A stretch of DNA of 64,000 nucleotides from Bacteroidales bacterium (GTDB lineage: Bacteria; Bacteroidota; Bacteroidia; Bacteroidales; Marinilabiliaceae): contig JAKSLE010000007.1 in the NCBI GenBank assembly GCA_024401365.1, positions 62,001 through 126,000 on the forward strand, read 5' to 3'. This document shows positions 26,931 to 36,256 of this stretch, in pieces. The position numbers were made by a program, and so were the translations under genes. Position 1 is the stretch's first letter; each line of letters starts with the position of its first letter. Under the pieces are notes generated by a model, which saw only the letters and a program-made list of their open reading frames with translations, did not search any database and was not told where the DNA came from.

Positions 26931-29183
26931 CTAATACATAGTTTCTTTTACCTTGCTCCAATCTATCTTGTCTACCGACTGCGCTACTGGTACATGCTTC
27001 AATTTTGTGCCCTTTCTTACCATAAGCACTATTGGCACCTCTCCTACTTGTACCTCATTCCAACCTGGATTATAGGTCTTGCCTGTCTGATAGTCTACCC
27101 ACTTGCTCTTGCCTGGTAGATATACCGTACGACTCTTGCCTTCTTCAAACATAGGCGCTACCAAAATCTGACTGCCAAACATATACTGGTCTTCTACCAT
27201 CCACGCACCAGGATCGTCCGGAAACTCTACAAGCAAAGCCCTCATCATAGGTAGACCTGTCTGCGTACAAGCCTTGGCCTCATCTGCTATGTATGGCATC
27301 AACTTGTACTTCATCTCTGCTACTTTCCTGAAATAATCCACAAATTCATTGTTGTATAGCCATGGCTCTGTCGGAGGCGCACCATGTACTCTGGAGTGCG
27401 AGGTAAACATACCAAATGGCAACCACCTCCTGTACAACCCCACTGGACACGACTGAACAAATCCTCCTATATCATGACTCCAGAACGAGAATCCTGAAAG
27501 ACCAAACGAAAGACCGCCTTTCAAGGTCGACAACATGGCTTCATTGGTATTGGCAGCATCTCCTCCCCAATGCAACGGATACCTCTGCGAGCCTGCCCAC
27601 GCCGAACGCGACCAAATAATGCCTTCTCCAGTGATGGTCTTGGTTATCTCATATACAGCCTTGTCATACCTTACCGTATAGACGTTGTGCTCATATAACC
27701 CATTCCTCCCCGACGCATAAATGCCGTTTGCAAGTGGCGCCGCCTCACCAAAGTCTACCTTGATGGCGCCAACACCTAATTTCAATAGTCCGGCCAACTT
27801 CTCTTGGTACCATTTGACTGTCTCTTTATTCGTAAAGTCAAGTACCACATCTTCGTATGGCAACGAACCATTAGCATTCTTAACATACAATCCCTTCTCT
27901 ACCAGTTCTTTGAAGTACACATTCTTAGGGGTAAAGTATGGCAACTGCCACAGCGAAATATGGAACCCTTGTTCTTTCAAGTCCTTAACCATCTTAGCTG
28001 GGTCCGAAAAACGATCTGGGGCAAACTTATAGTCACACTGCCAGTCTACACCAAACCATCCTGTGTCAAAGTGTATAACGTCCGCAGGAATCTTGTTGTC
28101 TCTCAACTGCTTGGCTATCTCATATCCCTCTTCCTGAGAGAAATATGTAATACGACTCATCCAGGTTCCAAACGACCATAGTGGTGGCATCTCTGGCTTG
28201 CCTACTAAATTTGTATATTCGTCCAATATCTCTTTCGGAGAACCAAGCATAACAAACATGTCAAGTGTCTCATCTGCCATAAAGAGTTTCTGCGTACCTA
28301 TATATGTGGCTCCAAAATCTGCCGTCACAGGGGCTGTCGTGTGCAAGAAAATACCATAACCTTTATTTGACATATAAAATGGTACCGGCTTGTACATCAT
28401 GTCTGTCTCTGGACCTTGAGGGTCTGTCACAAACAGATTTACCTTCTGCCCTACTTTATTCAAGGCAGTGAACGACTCACCACAGCCATATATCCTCTCG
28501 TTCGGCGAAAGCGAAAGCATAGGAGCTATCGAACGTGAATTATCTGCGCCTCTCTTGATAAAGCAGAATGGGAGCGACTTCACCTGCGTAGTATCATTAT
28601 CTAGCAGATGCCTGGTCTTCTGTATGGTATTGCCATTGGCATCTTTTACCACGATTCTCAACGGATATCTCATAATGGATACCGAACCATACTTAGATGA
28701 GTACTTAATCTCATCTTTGGTAGCCACATGACTCCATTGCGTAGATGGCACCTCACCGGCCAACATAACCTCTTCTGCAGCAGGCACATCAGGATGTATA
28801 TTGGATGTATAAACCCTGATTCTGAATGTCCTGTCAGTTACAAAATCAATACCAAAATCCAGCTCCGGATCATTGTCATACGCAGGAGTAGGGAAATCAA
28901 GCATATCCAGCTTCACTGGCCACGACCCATTGGTATTGAATGCTTGCCTAGGCTCTATCGAATGCCTGCTCCATTTAATCTTTCCTTCTGCTTTGGCAAC
29001 GTCAAAATCCGACAAAGAGTCAGCAAAAAAGAATGTATTCGCGAAATTTCCAAAATCTTCCGATACATCTACCGGTTGATTCAATAGTACATTTGGCCCC
29101 GTACTTTGATGTATCTGCGCACCAACTGGCAACACAGATAATACCATAGCCCCAAATAGCGTTTTTATTAGATTGTGCGTCAT
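26931..29183 (-). CDS. Secreted GH31 glycosidase, alpha-xylosidase-like
   Basis: The ATG at 29183 gives a signal peptide (MTHNLIKTLFGAMVLSVLPVGAQ); the frame is open upstream but that part is non-coding leader. ~750 residues: N-terminal GH31 beta-sandwich (ERIYGCGESFTALNKVGQKVNL), then the TIM barrel. The nucleophile aspartate is in GAIKVDFGEAAP, and the acid/base aspartate is in LHWGGDAANTNEAM. The KVDFGE form and RSAWAGSQRYPLHWGGD match the YicI alpha-xylosidase branch rather than alpha-glucosidases. Probable role: release of alpha-xylose from xyloglucan-type oligosaccharides in the periplasm. It is monocistronic. Confidence 0.88.
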   Translation of the reverse strand: MTHNLIKTLFGAMVLSVLPVGAQIHQSTGPNVLLNQPVDVSEDFGNFANTFFFADSLSDFDVAKAEGKIKWSRHSIEPRQAFNTNGSWPVKLDMLDFPTPAYDNDPELDFGIDFVTDRTFRIRVYTSNIHPDVPAAEEVMLAGEVPSTQWSHVATKDEIKYSSKYGSVSIMRYPLRIVVKDANGNTIQKTRHLLDNDTTQVKSLPFCFIKRGADNSRSIAPMLSLSPNERIYGCGESFTALNKVGQKVNLFVTDPQGPETDMMYKPVPFYMSNKGYGIFLHTTAPVTADFGATYIGTQKLFMADETLDMFVMLGSPKEILDEYTNLVGKPEMPPLWSFGTWMSRITYFSQEEGYEIAKQLRDNKIPADVIHFDTGWFGVDWQCDYKFAPDRFSDPAKMVKDLKEQGFHISLWQLPYFTPKNVYFKELVEKGLYVKNANGSLPYEDVVLDFTNKETVKWYQEKLAGLLKLGVGAIKVDFGEAAPLANGIYASGRNGLYEHNVYTVRYDKAVYEITKTITGEGIIWSRSAWAGSQRYPLHWGGDAANTNEAMLSTLKGGLSFGLSGFSFWSHDIGGFVQSCPVGLYRRWLPFGMFTSHSRVHGAPPTEPWLYNNEFVDYFRKVAEMKYKLMPYIADEAKACTQTGLPMMRALLVEFPDDPGAWMVEDQYMFGSQILVAPMFEEGKSRTVYLPGKSKWVDYQTGKTYNPGWNEVQVGEVPIVLMVRKGTKLKHVPVAQSVDKIDWSKVKETMY

Positions 29184-29203
29184 AGTAATATTTTTTATCT
29201 CTC

Positions 29204-29211
29204 CAAAGATA
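29204..29211 (-). promoter_or_regulatory. -7 promoter element of the GH31 gene
   Basis: Reverse strand TATCTTTG, 20 bases before the ATG at 29183. No standard TTG upstream, so activation may be needed. Confidence 0.45.
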
Positions 29212-29311
29212 GCAATTTTTATCAGATTGTGTACCCCTAAGGCAAAAAACACACAGTGGTCCTCGTGTCAATTTCTAATCTTAAAATTTATTTCTGAAAG
29301 AAATCAACTAC

Positions 29312-29368
29312 ACTCTCTTAACGCTCCCTTAATACAGACATAACACACACTTAATACAGAGGAGACTA
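29312..29368. repeat. Intergenic repeat copy D
   Basis: Contains TCTCTTAACGCTC followed by two copies of CTTAATACAGA and GGAGACTA. Closely matches copy E at 56284 and more distantly copies A, B and C. Confidence 0.6.
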
Positions 29369-29406
29369 TGTTTCTATATATTCATACCTATTTTCTATGT
29401 ATTTTT

Positions 29407-30273
29407 TTAGTCATGCGGACGTACATAGAAATTACCGGCTATCTTCTCTGTCTTTATTGTGTTCACAAAGGCATCTGTGTCTACTTTCTTTATCTTACGG
29501 ACTATCTTCATATACTCATCTTTCGAAACAACCGAATATACTATAGTCCTCTCATGATTACCATACGCACCCTTAGCATCTATCAGCGTAGCACCATGCC
29601 TGCTTTGCTCCCAAATGACATTATATACTTCTGTCGGCTTGGATGTTACTATGAATAGCGACATCTGCTGATATTTCTTGTACAGCATATGCAATACCTG
29701 AGTCGACGCAAATTGGAAAATAATGGAATACAGCGCTTTATCCCAACCAAAAATTAATCCCGCCGCAGAGAGAATAACAATATTCAATCCTAAAACAATA
29801 TTCCACGAGTCCACATTTTTCTTCTCTGATAGATATATGGCTATGAAATCCGTACCCCCCGATGTGGCATTCACCCACAGACAGAGACTTATGGCAGTAC
29901 CATTTATAAGACCACCAAAAATACTGATGAGCAACGTATCGTATGTTATTACATACGCAGGTAAAAGGTCTGTAAATATACCTGTCAGAAAAATCATCAA
30001 TAACGAATATAGCGTAAACTTGCGACCTATAAATCTCAGCCCTATATATATAGGTATGGCATTCAGCAATAGGTTAACCACCGTATATGATGGCTCAACT
30101 CCCATTAGCATCTGCGATATTCGCTGAATAAGAATAGTGAGACCCGTCGCACCTCCAGGATATAGACCTCCCGTACGAACAAATGTCTGAATATTAGCCG
30201 CCATCAACAGGGCAGCAAACGTAATCACGCTAATGCGCTTTACCTCTTTTACAATCTTACCGTTAATTGCCAT
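29407..30273 (-). CDS. YitT-family membrane protein
   Basis: 288 residues. Five to six membrane helices with the YitT features: FVRTGGLYPGGATGLTILIQR, LLNAIPIYIGLRFIGRKFTLYS, WVNATSGGTDFIAIYLSEKK. It ends in a soluble DUF2179 domain (IVTSKPTEVYNVIWEQSRHGATLIDAKGAYG...TIVYSVVSKDE). The transport substrate of this family is unknown. It follows the SpoIIE-type gene by 16 bp and is the last gene of that operon. Confidence 0.88.
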   Translation of the reverse strand: MAINGKIVKEVKRISVITFAALLMAANIQTFVRTGGLYPGGATGLTILIQRISQMLMGVEPSYTVVNLLLNAIPIYIGLRFIGRKFTLYSLLMIFLTGIFTDLLPAYVITYDTLLISIFGGLINGTAISLCLWVNATSGGTDFIAIYLSEKKNVDSWNIVLGLNIVILSAAGLIFGWDKALYSIIFQFASTQVLHMLYKKYQQMSLFIVTSKPTEVYNVIWEQSRHGATLIDAKGAYGNHERTIVYSVVSKDEYMKIVRKIKKVDTDAFVNTIKTEKIAGNFYVRPHD

Positions 30274-30289
30274 TGCAAATACCTTATCG

Positions 30290-32500
30290 TCAAATTCTGA
30301 TTCCTACCATCAATGCATCGTCAGTCTGCTCATACACAGCCCCATCACTTCCTTCTCGCCATTTATTAAATGTCAAATCAATCTCTTTTTTCTGCTCTTC
30401 AAGTGGTAGAGCATTGATTCTTGAAAACAGCGACTTAATACGGTTTCTCGAGAACTTGTGTACCTCCCTTTTTTCATCATAGCCAAATTGATCCGTAAAT
30501 CCGTCAGTAAATAGATAGAGCATATCTCCTTCGGCCAACTGGTATTGATGATCCGTAAAATTCTTAGCCTCGTTATAGTGTATACCTATAGGCATACGGT
30601 CAGCATCTAATGTCTGCATATTGCCATCCCTGAACATCACAAGGGGCCTGAACGCACCAGCATAATGCATCGAAAGATCGTCTACATTGATGATAATGAG
30701 CACCATATCTATACCGTCCCTATTGTCATCCACCCCTCCTTGCTGATGCAGGGCTGTCTTGAACGACGTGCGTAACTGATCTAGTACGACTGCCGCCGAA
30801 ACGTCACGAACATCTATCGTCTTGGCTATATCGGATAATAACGAAAGCCCCAACATACCAACAAACGCCCCAGGCACACCATGACCCGTGCAGTCTGCTA
30901 CCGCAAGCATCTTGAGATTGCCAACTTGTGTAGCCCAGTAAAAATCTCCACTTACTATATCTAATGGCTTATATATCACAAAGTTGTCTGGGAACAATAC
31001 CCTCATCTGCTGGTCCGACGGAAGTGCCGCATGTTGTATAAGCGATGCATAGTTTATTGAGTCCGTAATCTGCGTATTCTTAGCCAAAATGGTACTCTTC
31101 TGCGCTTCAAGACATTCATTCTGAGTCTCAATCTCTTCTTTCTGCTCTTTTAATTGGTCATTTTGCACGTTGAGCTTGCGATTGGCTCTCCTTCCTAGAA
31201 TATAACCCCTGACTATCAACGCACCTACAATGAGCAATAGCACAATAAACACTCCCCTCCATCGTGCCTCAGATTCCAATATACCTTCTCGCCTCATAGC
31301 CTCCAACTCCCTATCATGCAGTTTCTTCTCATACTCTACTTGAGCCATGGCCTTTACCGTCTTCGAGACCCCACCGTGATCCTGATTTTCCAAGTATGCT
31401 ACCTTCTTCTTGTAATAGTATGCCAACTTCCTAGGATTATCTAATGCTTCATACAAACTGATATATTCATCACATATCTTATTTGCATGAATATTAGTAT
31501 AATCATCTAAAGATACTATTGTACTCAAAGAATCTAGAACATTCTGCGATTTGGAATATTGTCCTTTATAATAGTAATAACGAGCTAAGCCAACTTTTAG
31601 GTCTATCTTACTATCTTCTACCATTTCATTACAATTTTCCAATATCGCAAAATAATTATAACAACTATCCAAAAGATTATCAAGAGATTCACCAACTACA
31701 TCAAAAGACGAAATCTCGTCAACGAACATGGTTACCACATTTGTAGCCGTATACGATAATGATGGTTCCGGCATGTGCGCAAAACAATCTAATACTACCG
31801 CCTTCCCCTTGCGAAAGTCATTATAATTATCATCAAATATAGCCTTTCTACAAATTGTATATCCCCAATCCAACTTATCTTGATAGTAATTGAGTGTATC
31901 TCCTAGTAAAGAATCAAGTTTTATCGCCTCTTCATAATAATAAAACGAATCATCAAACGCATTATTCTCTTGATAAGTCTGTGCAATATTATTATAATAA
32001 ACAGTAAGACTTGCCGTGTCCTGGATTTCATTAGCTAATGATATAGCTAACTTGTAGTATTTAAGCGAATTGTCAAATTCATTCTGCATCGAATAGGCTA
32101 AAGCTATACGTCCGTACGCTTGAACCTGATATCCTTTGTCACCAAGCGAGTCTGCTATAGCGAGCGAACGATATGCATATTGAATAACCTCATTATACTT
32201 AGCGTTTTGAACGCTCGCCCATGATAAATATTCATTAGCTTTCATTACAGCTATCGCATCTCCTAACTTTTGGGCATCATTCAAAAGAATCTCAGAATAC
32301 TTGATTGTCGAATCAGCATCTAAATGGTTTGAGGCTATTGCGATTTCTACCGATATCTTGCGCGTGTTAAGAGGGAGTGTAGGCAATATGCGACAAAGGC
32401 TATCCACATACGACGTGCGAATCGCCTTATCGTATGGAATTTCCGCTCGGGAAAATACAACAGAAACCAAACATACTATTGCTAAAAATACCCCTCTCAT
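30290..32500 (-). CDS. Membrane TPR sensor with SpoIIE-type PP2C phosphatase
   Basis: The ATG at 32500 gives a signal sequence (MRGVFLAIVCLVSVVFSRAE); the open frame upstream overlaps the methylase gene. ~736 residues: periplasmic TPR array (about 40-390; YGRIALAYSMQNEFDNSLKYYKLAI), one membrane helix (~416-434), a coiled coil (NRKLNVQNDQLKEQKEEIE), and a cytoplasmic SpoIIE/PP2C domain (~482-736). Metal-binding aspartates are in DIVSGDFYW and VADCTGHGVPGAF; a late DGFTDQ is also present. Such phosphatases usually act on anti-sigma antagonists; no partner kinase or STAS protein is in the window. Confidence 0.87.
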   Translation of the reverse strand: MRGVFLAIVCLVSVVFSRAEIPYDKAIRTSYVDSLCRILPTLPLNTRKISVEIAIASNHLDADSTIKYSEILLNDAQKLGDAIAVMKANEYLSWASVQNAKYNEVIQYAYRSLAIADSLGDKGYQVQAYGRIALAYSMQNEFDNSLKYYKLAISLANEIQDTASLTVYYNNIAQTYQENNAFDDSFYYYEEAIKLDSLLGDTLNYYQDKLDWGYTICRKAIFDDNYNDFRKGKAVVLDCFAHMPEPSLSYTATNVVTMFVDEISSFDVVGESLDNLLDSCYNYFAILENCNEMVEDSKIDLKVGLARYYYYKGQYSKSQNVLDSLSTIVSLDDYTNIHANKICDEYISLYEALDNPRKLAYYYKKKVAYLENQDHGGVSKTVKAMAQVEYEKKLHDRELEAMRREGILESEARWRGVFIVLLLIVGALIVRGYILGRRANRKLNVQNDQLKEQKEEIETQNECLEAQKSTILAKNTQITDSINYASLIQHAALPSDQQMRVLFPDNFVIYKPLDIVSGDFYWATQVGNLKMLAVADCTGHGVPGAFVGMLGLSLLSDIAKTIDVRDVSAAVVLDQLRTSFKTALHQQGGVDDNRDGIDMVLIIINVDDLSMHYAGAFRPLVMFRDGNMQTLDADRMPIGIHYNEAKNFTDHQYQLAEGDMLYLFTDGFTDQFGYDEKREVHKFSRNRIKSLFSRINALPLEEQKKEIDLTFNKWREGSDGAVYEQTDDALMVGIRI

Positions 32501-32523
32501 GGTATCAAGTTTCCAATTTATCC

Positions 32524-33042
32524 CTATTCCGAAAACAATGCCTGCCTCTGCCATTCAAATATAGCAACGGATGCAGCAGTTGCAACATTCATCGACGTGG
32601 CTGGCCCTGTCATCGGGATATATACTTGTATGGGACATAGCCCCAATACCTCATCACAGACCCCGTTAATCTCACTACCTAATACCAAAACTGCTCGCCT
32701 AGGCAACTCTGTTTTGAAAATATTGGTGGCCGTGGGACTGGTCTCCACAGCTACTATCTGATAGCCGTCTGGTATGATTTCAGAAATACGAGATACAAAA
32801 TCAGAAGTTTCCATTTCCAACAGTTCTACATAGTCTATAGCCATGCACGCTGTCCTCTTCACACGCCACGACTTATACGTCCCACCTCCTATGCTGATCA
32901 CTTTCCTGCACCCAACATTGGCCGCCAAACGAATAATACTGCCTATGTTCTCAGGTGTCTTGAAACTGTCACATACTATGATGGGAGCATCTTCCAACTC
33001 ACTCTTGGCACTGAATAACTCTCGTGAATCGTTCTCTTTCAT
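32524..33042 (-). CDS. Short SpoU/TrmH-family RNA methyltransferase
   Basis: 172 residues, essentially one SPOUT domain. Motif 1 is in DSFKTPENIGSIIRLAANVG, motif 2 in VLVLGSEINGV, motif 3 in YIPMTGPATSMNVATAASVAIFEWQR. The knot is complete but the N-terminal substrate-binding extension of RlmB-like enzymes is absent, so the target RNA is unknown. First gene of a three-gene operon with the TPR phosphatase and YitT; gap to the next start is 23 bp. Confidence 0.86.
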   Translation of the reverse strand: MKENDSRELFSAKSELEDAPIIVCDSFKTPENIGSIIRLAANVGCRKVISIGGGTYKSWRVKRTACMAIDYVELLEMETSDFVSRISEIIPDGYQIVAVETSPTATNIFKTELPRRAVLVLGSEINGVCDEVLGLCPIQVYIPMTGPATSMNVATAASVAIFEWQRQALFSE

Positions 33043-33062
33043 CTCTCAAATCATTTACGATG

Positions 33063-33070
33063 CAAAGTTA
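33063..33070 (-). promoter_or_regulatory. -7 promoter element of the SpoU-SpoIIE-YitT operon
   Basis: Reverse strand TAACTTTG, 20 bases before the ATG at 33042; no clear upstream TTG. Confidence 0.4.
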
Positions 33071-33111
33071 ACCTATTTTTACTACCTTAGCACCATAAAA
33101 TTCACTATAGC

Positions 33112-34290
33112 ATGAAACACAGACATCTTATTGCCACGCTCTCATTAGTAGCTTTGGCACAATTAGCTTGGGGACAGCAGTCTAATGTCAACTTGTCCCA
33201 CAACCCACAAAAGGATACAGAAGGACTTATTCCTTTTAGCGCAAACCTCAACTCACCTGAGGTGTTCGACGACCATACCGTTTTGTTCCGCCTACGCGCT
33301 CCCGAGGCAAAGTCGGTTAAGTTGTCTGGCGCTATGCTTACTGTAATGGACATCCGCGAACCTATTCCGTTTACTAAGGGCGAAGATGGTATATGGAGTC
33401 TCAAAATCGGACCTCTTCCTGTAGATATGTACCAGTACAACCTCATAGTTGATGGCGTATCTATGGCCGACCCAAACAATACATACGCAGCTTTCACCGC
33501 TATGCCTCCTTATAGCGAACTTATCATTCACGGCGATACTCCTCAATGGTACGACGCTAAGCCTGACGTGCCTCATGGCTCCGTAACTCGTCAGTTCTAC
33601 TATAGTACAGTTACTAATGGCATGCGCGATATGTACGTATACCTCCCTCCTAAGTATAACCCCAACGAGGCTTACCCTGTCCTCTACCTCATGGGAGGCT
33701 CGGGCGAACTTCCTTCTAACTGGATGTACGATGGTCGCGTCAATTTCATCATGGACAACTTGCTCGCCGAGGGCGAAGCTAAACCTATGATTATCGCTAT
33801 CGTCAACAACCAGGTGGTTCACCGTAATCACCCTAAACACGCAGAGCTTACTTTCGATGTATTCAACCGCGAACTCCGCGAGTGCATCATCCCTTTCGTA
33901 GATAAGACTTACAAAACTATAGCTAATCCCGAGGGACGAGCAATATCTGGTCTCTCAATGGGTGGCCGCCATACAATGTTTGTAGGCCTCAATTCTCTCG
34001 ATCTTTTCGCCAACTTCGGTGTCTTGAGCGCCGGCGATACCGATTGCGAGAATACTATCGGCAAATACCTCAACGACCCACAGGCGAACGAAAAGACTCG
34101 ATACCTCTTCATCGGCCAGGGCGCTAAGGAACAGTCGGGATTCTTCAACGTACGCGTAAAGGGCTTCACAGATGCCCTGGATGCTCACAAAATCAAGTAC
34201 GATTACTATGTCGGCGGTTACGCTGGCCACGATTGGTCTACATGGCGCCACCTCCTCTACTATCGCTTCTTACGCAACCTCTGGAAATAA
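33112..34290 (+). CDS. Secreted CE1-like esterase with N-terminal CBM48-like domain
   Basis: 392 residues. Signal peptide (MKHRHLIATLSLVALAQLAWGQ). Residues ~35-115 form an immunoglobulin-like domain of the CBM48/E-set type (DHTVLFRLRAPEAKSVKLSG, GIWSLKIGPLPVDMYQYNLIVDG). The rest is an alpha/beta hydrolase of the enterochelin-esterase/feruloyl-esterase group: YVYLPPKYNPNEAYPVLYLMGG, nucleophile in AISGLSMGGRH, acid near YLFIGQGAKE, His in GYAGHDWSTWRHLLY. Acetyl or feruloyl groups on xylan are the usual substrates of this architecture. Monocistronic. Confidence 0.88.
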   Translation: MKHRHLIATLSLVALAQLAWGQQSNVNLSHNPQKDTEGLIPFSANLNSPEVFDDHTVLFRLRAPEAKSVKLSGAMLTVMDIREPIPFTKGEDGIWSLKIGPLPVDMYQYNLIVDGVSMADPNNTYAAFTAMPPYSELIIHGDTPQWYDAKPDVPHGSVTRQFYYSTVTNGMRDMYVYLPPKYNPNEAYPVLYLMGGSGELPSNWMYDGRVNFIMDNLLAEGEAKPMIIAIVNNQVVHRNHPKHAELTFDVFNRELRECIIPFVDKTYKTIANPEGRAISGLSMGGRHTMFVGLNSLDLFANFGVLSAGDTDCENTIGKYLNDPQANEKTRYLFIGQGAKEQSGFFNVRVKGFTDALDAHKIKYDYYVGGYAGHDWSTWRHLLYYRFLRNLWK

Positions 34291-34313
34291 CAGAATCTCA
34301 ACCAGATATTTCG

Positions 34314-34351
34314 GCACGACAGTGGTTATCCCATTGTCGTGCTTTTCTTTT
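34314..34351 (+). terminator. Terminator of the CE1-like esterase gene
   Basis: 12-bp stem (34314-34325, 34331-34342; one G-T pair), 5-nt loop, then TTTTCTTTT. Confidence 0.8.
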
Positions 34352-34413
34352 GACAATCTACTATCTTTTAAGTTTTTTAACTGACACTTTTTTATCATTT
34401 CCTCTCGCTTTCG

Positions 34414-34421
34414 TATATTTG
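34414..34421 (+). promoter_or_regulatory. -7 promoter element of the CLC operon
   Basis: TATATTTG, 20 bases before the ATG at 34442; only a weak TTT at the -33 distance. Confidence 0.4.
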
Positions 34422-34441
34422 CGTGTGAAAACAACAGATTA

Positions 34442-36256
34442 ATGATTAGGCTGTATAATAAGCTCATACAATTTTCTAAAGATTCGGCTGAACATATCAC
34501 TGAACACCAGATGATGCAACACGAGGGACGTTATTTCGTCATTGCCCTTAGCTTCGTCGTAGGTCTGTGTAGTGGTATAGCAGCTGTAATACTTAAACAC
34601 GCCATATCATTCGTCAAAGAGTTTGTTGTCGATAATTTCGCTTCTCAGGATTACAACATCCTACTCCTCATCTCCCCTGCTATAGGTATCCTTATCTCTA
34701 TGCTCCTTGTCAAATACGTAATCAGAGACAATCTAGGTCATGGCATCACAAAAATCCTATACGCAATTTCTAAAAACGGCAGCTCGCTCAAGAAACATCA
34801 TAGCTACGCAAGTATAGTTACTAGTTCCTTTACCATCGGCTTCGGTGGTTCAGTAGGAGCCGAGGCCCCTATCGCCCTCACAGGTGCTTGTCTGGGATCC
34901 AATATCGGTAAGTTCTTCCACCTGGATTACAAAACCATAACCCTCCTCATGGCTTGTGGCGCCGCAGGAGGTATCGCAGGCGTATTCAAGGCTCCTATAG
35001 CTGGCATGATCTTTACCCTGGAGATCTTGATGCTCAATATCACATTGGCTAGCATCATCCCTCTCTTGGTCTCTGCTATCACTGCAACTAGTGTCACCTA
35101 CTTCTTCCTAGGTCGCAGCGTTGAGTTCGGAGCAAACCATGCAGCAACATTCGTCTTACATGATATTCCTTACTTTATCCTTTTCGGAATATTTACCGGC
35201 TTGGTCGCTCTTTCATTCACTCGCTCCCTTTGGTTCTTCGAGCGACGAATAGCAAAAGTAAAGAACACTTACACAAAATGGCTTATAGGTTCCCTTTTCT
35301 TGGGTCTCCTCATATTCCTCTTCCCTCCTCTCTATGGTGAGGGTTACGGCACTATCGAGACTCTCCTCTCTGGTCAGATTTCTAACATCATCGAGGGATC
35401 TCCTCTCGCCATGCTGGGCTTCTCCGAGAGTACCGAGATGCTGGTATTGATTCTTTTCGCCCTCGGCGTAATAATATTCAAACCTTTTGCTACAGCTACC
35501 ACTACCGGAGCTGGTGGTGTGGGTGGCACATTCGCCCCTTCTCTGTTCCTTGGTGGTGTATGTGGCTTCTTTTTCGTGGCAGCGCTCAACTACTCTGGAA
35601 TGACCGAACTCTCCATCCCTTGTTTTACCCTAGTAGGAATGGCGGGCGTAATGAGCGGCGTAATGCATGCCCCTCTTACATCAATCTTCCTTATCGCAGA
35701 AATTACCAACGGTTACGAATTGCTCGTGCCTCTGATGATAGTATCTACCGTCTCTCACGTCACAATGAGCTATTTCGAACCTAATAGCATATATACTAAG
35801 CCTTTGGCCGATAAGGGTGAATTGCTGACTCACGAACGTGACAAGGCTGTACTGACCCTAATGAACCTCGATAACGTAATCGAGACCGACTTCGTAGTAG
35901 TCCGTTCCGACCAGACTTTGGGCGAGTTGGTAAAGGCTATCGCCAAATCACCACGTAACTTATTCCCCGTAGTTTCATCTCGAGGAGAACTTACAGGAGT
36001 GGTCCTCTTAAATGATATCCGTGACATAATGTTCAACAGCGAAATGTACGACACAACATTCGTCCGCGATGTCATGACAATTCCTCCAGCCCTTATCCGC
36101 TCAGAGGAAACCATGGAGAGCGTGATGAATAAATTTGAATCAACAGGCGCATGGAACCTTCCCGTAGTACAGGGACACCATTATGTAGGATTCGTTTCCA
36201 AGAGTAAAATATTCTCGGTATACCGTCGAGTCCTCACTCACGTTAGTTATGAATAG
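34442..36256 (+). CDS. CLC-family chloride channel/antiporter with CBS domains
   Basis: 604 residues: CLC membrane domain (~30-430) and a C-terminal CBS pair (TDFVVVRSDQTLGELVKAI...; FVRDVMTIPPALIRSEETMESVMNKFE). The gating glutamate is retained at ~141 in GFGGSVGAEAP (usual GREGP form), and GGTFAPSLFLGG is present. The first selectivity motif, usually GSGIP, reads GHGIT at 99-103. A proton-coupled anion antiporter is the default guess because the gate glutamate remains; ion preference is uncertain given the altered motif. It starts a probable five-gene operon and overlaps the next gene by 8 bp. Confidence 0.9.
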   Translation: MIRLYNKLIQFSKDSAEHITEHQMMQHEGRYFVIALSFVVGLCSGIAAVILKHAISFVKEFVVDNFASQDYNILLLISPAIGILISMLLVKYVIRDNLGHGITKILYAISKNGSSLKKHHSYASIVTSSFTIGFGGSVGAEAPIALTGACLGSNIGKFFHLDYKTITLLMACGAAGGIAGVFKAPIAGMIFTLEILMLNITLASIIPLLVSAITATSVTYFFLGRSVEFGANHAATFVLHDIPYFILFGIFTGLVALSFTRSLWFFERRIAKVKNTYTKWLIGSLFLGLLIFLFPPLYGEGYGTIETLLSGQISNIIEGSPLAMLGFSESTEMLVLILFALGVIIFKPFATATTTGAGGVGGTFAPSLFLGGVCGFFFVAALNYSGMTELSIPCFTLVGMAGVMSGVMHAPLTSIFLIAEITNGYELLVPLMIVSTVSHVTMSYFEPNSIYTKPLADKGELLTHERDKAVLTLMNLDNVIETDFVVVRSDQTLGELVKAIAKSPRNLFPVVSSRGELTGVVLLNDIRDIMFNSEMYDTTFVRDVMTIPPALIRSEETMESVMNKFESTGAWNLPVVQGHHYVGFVSKSKIFSVYRRVLTHVSYE

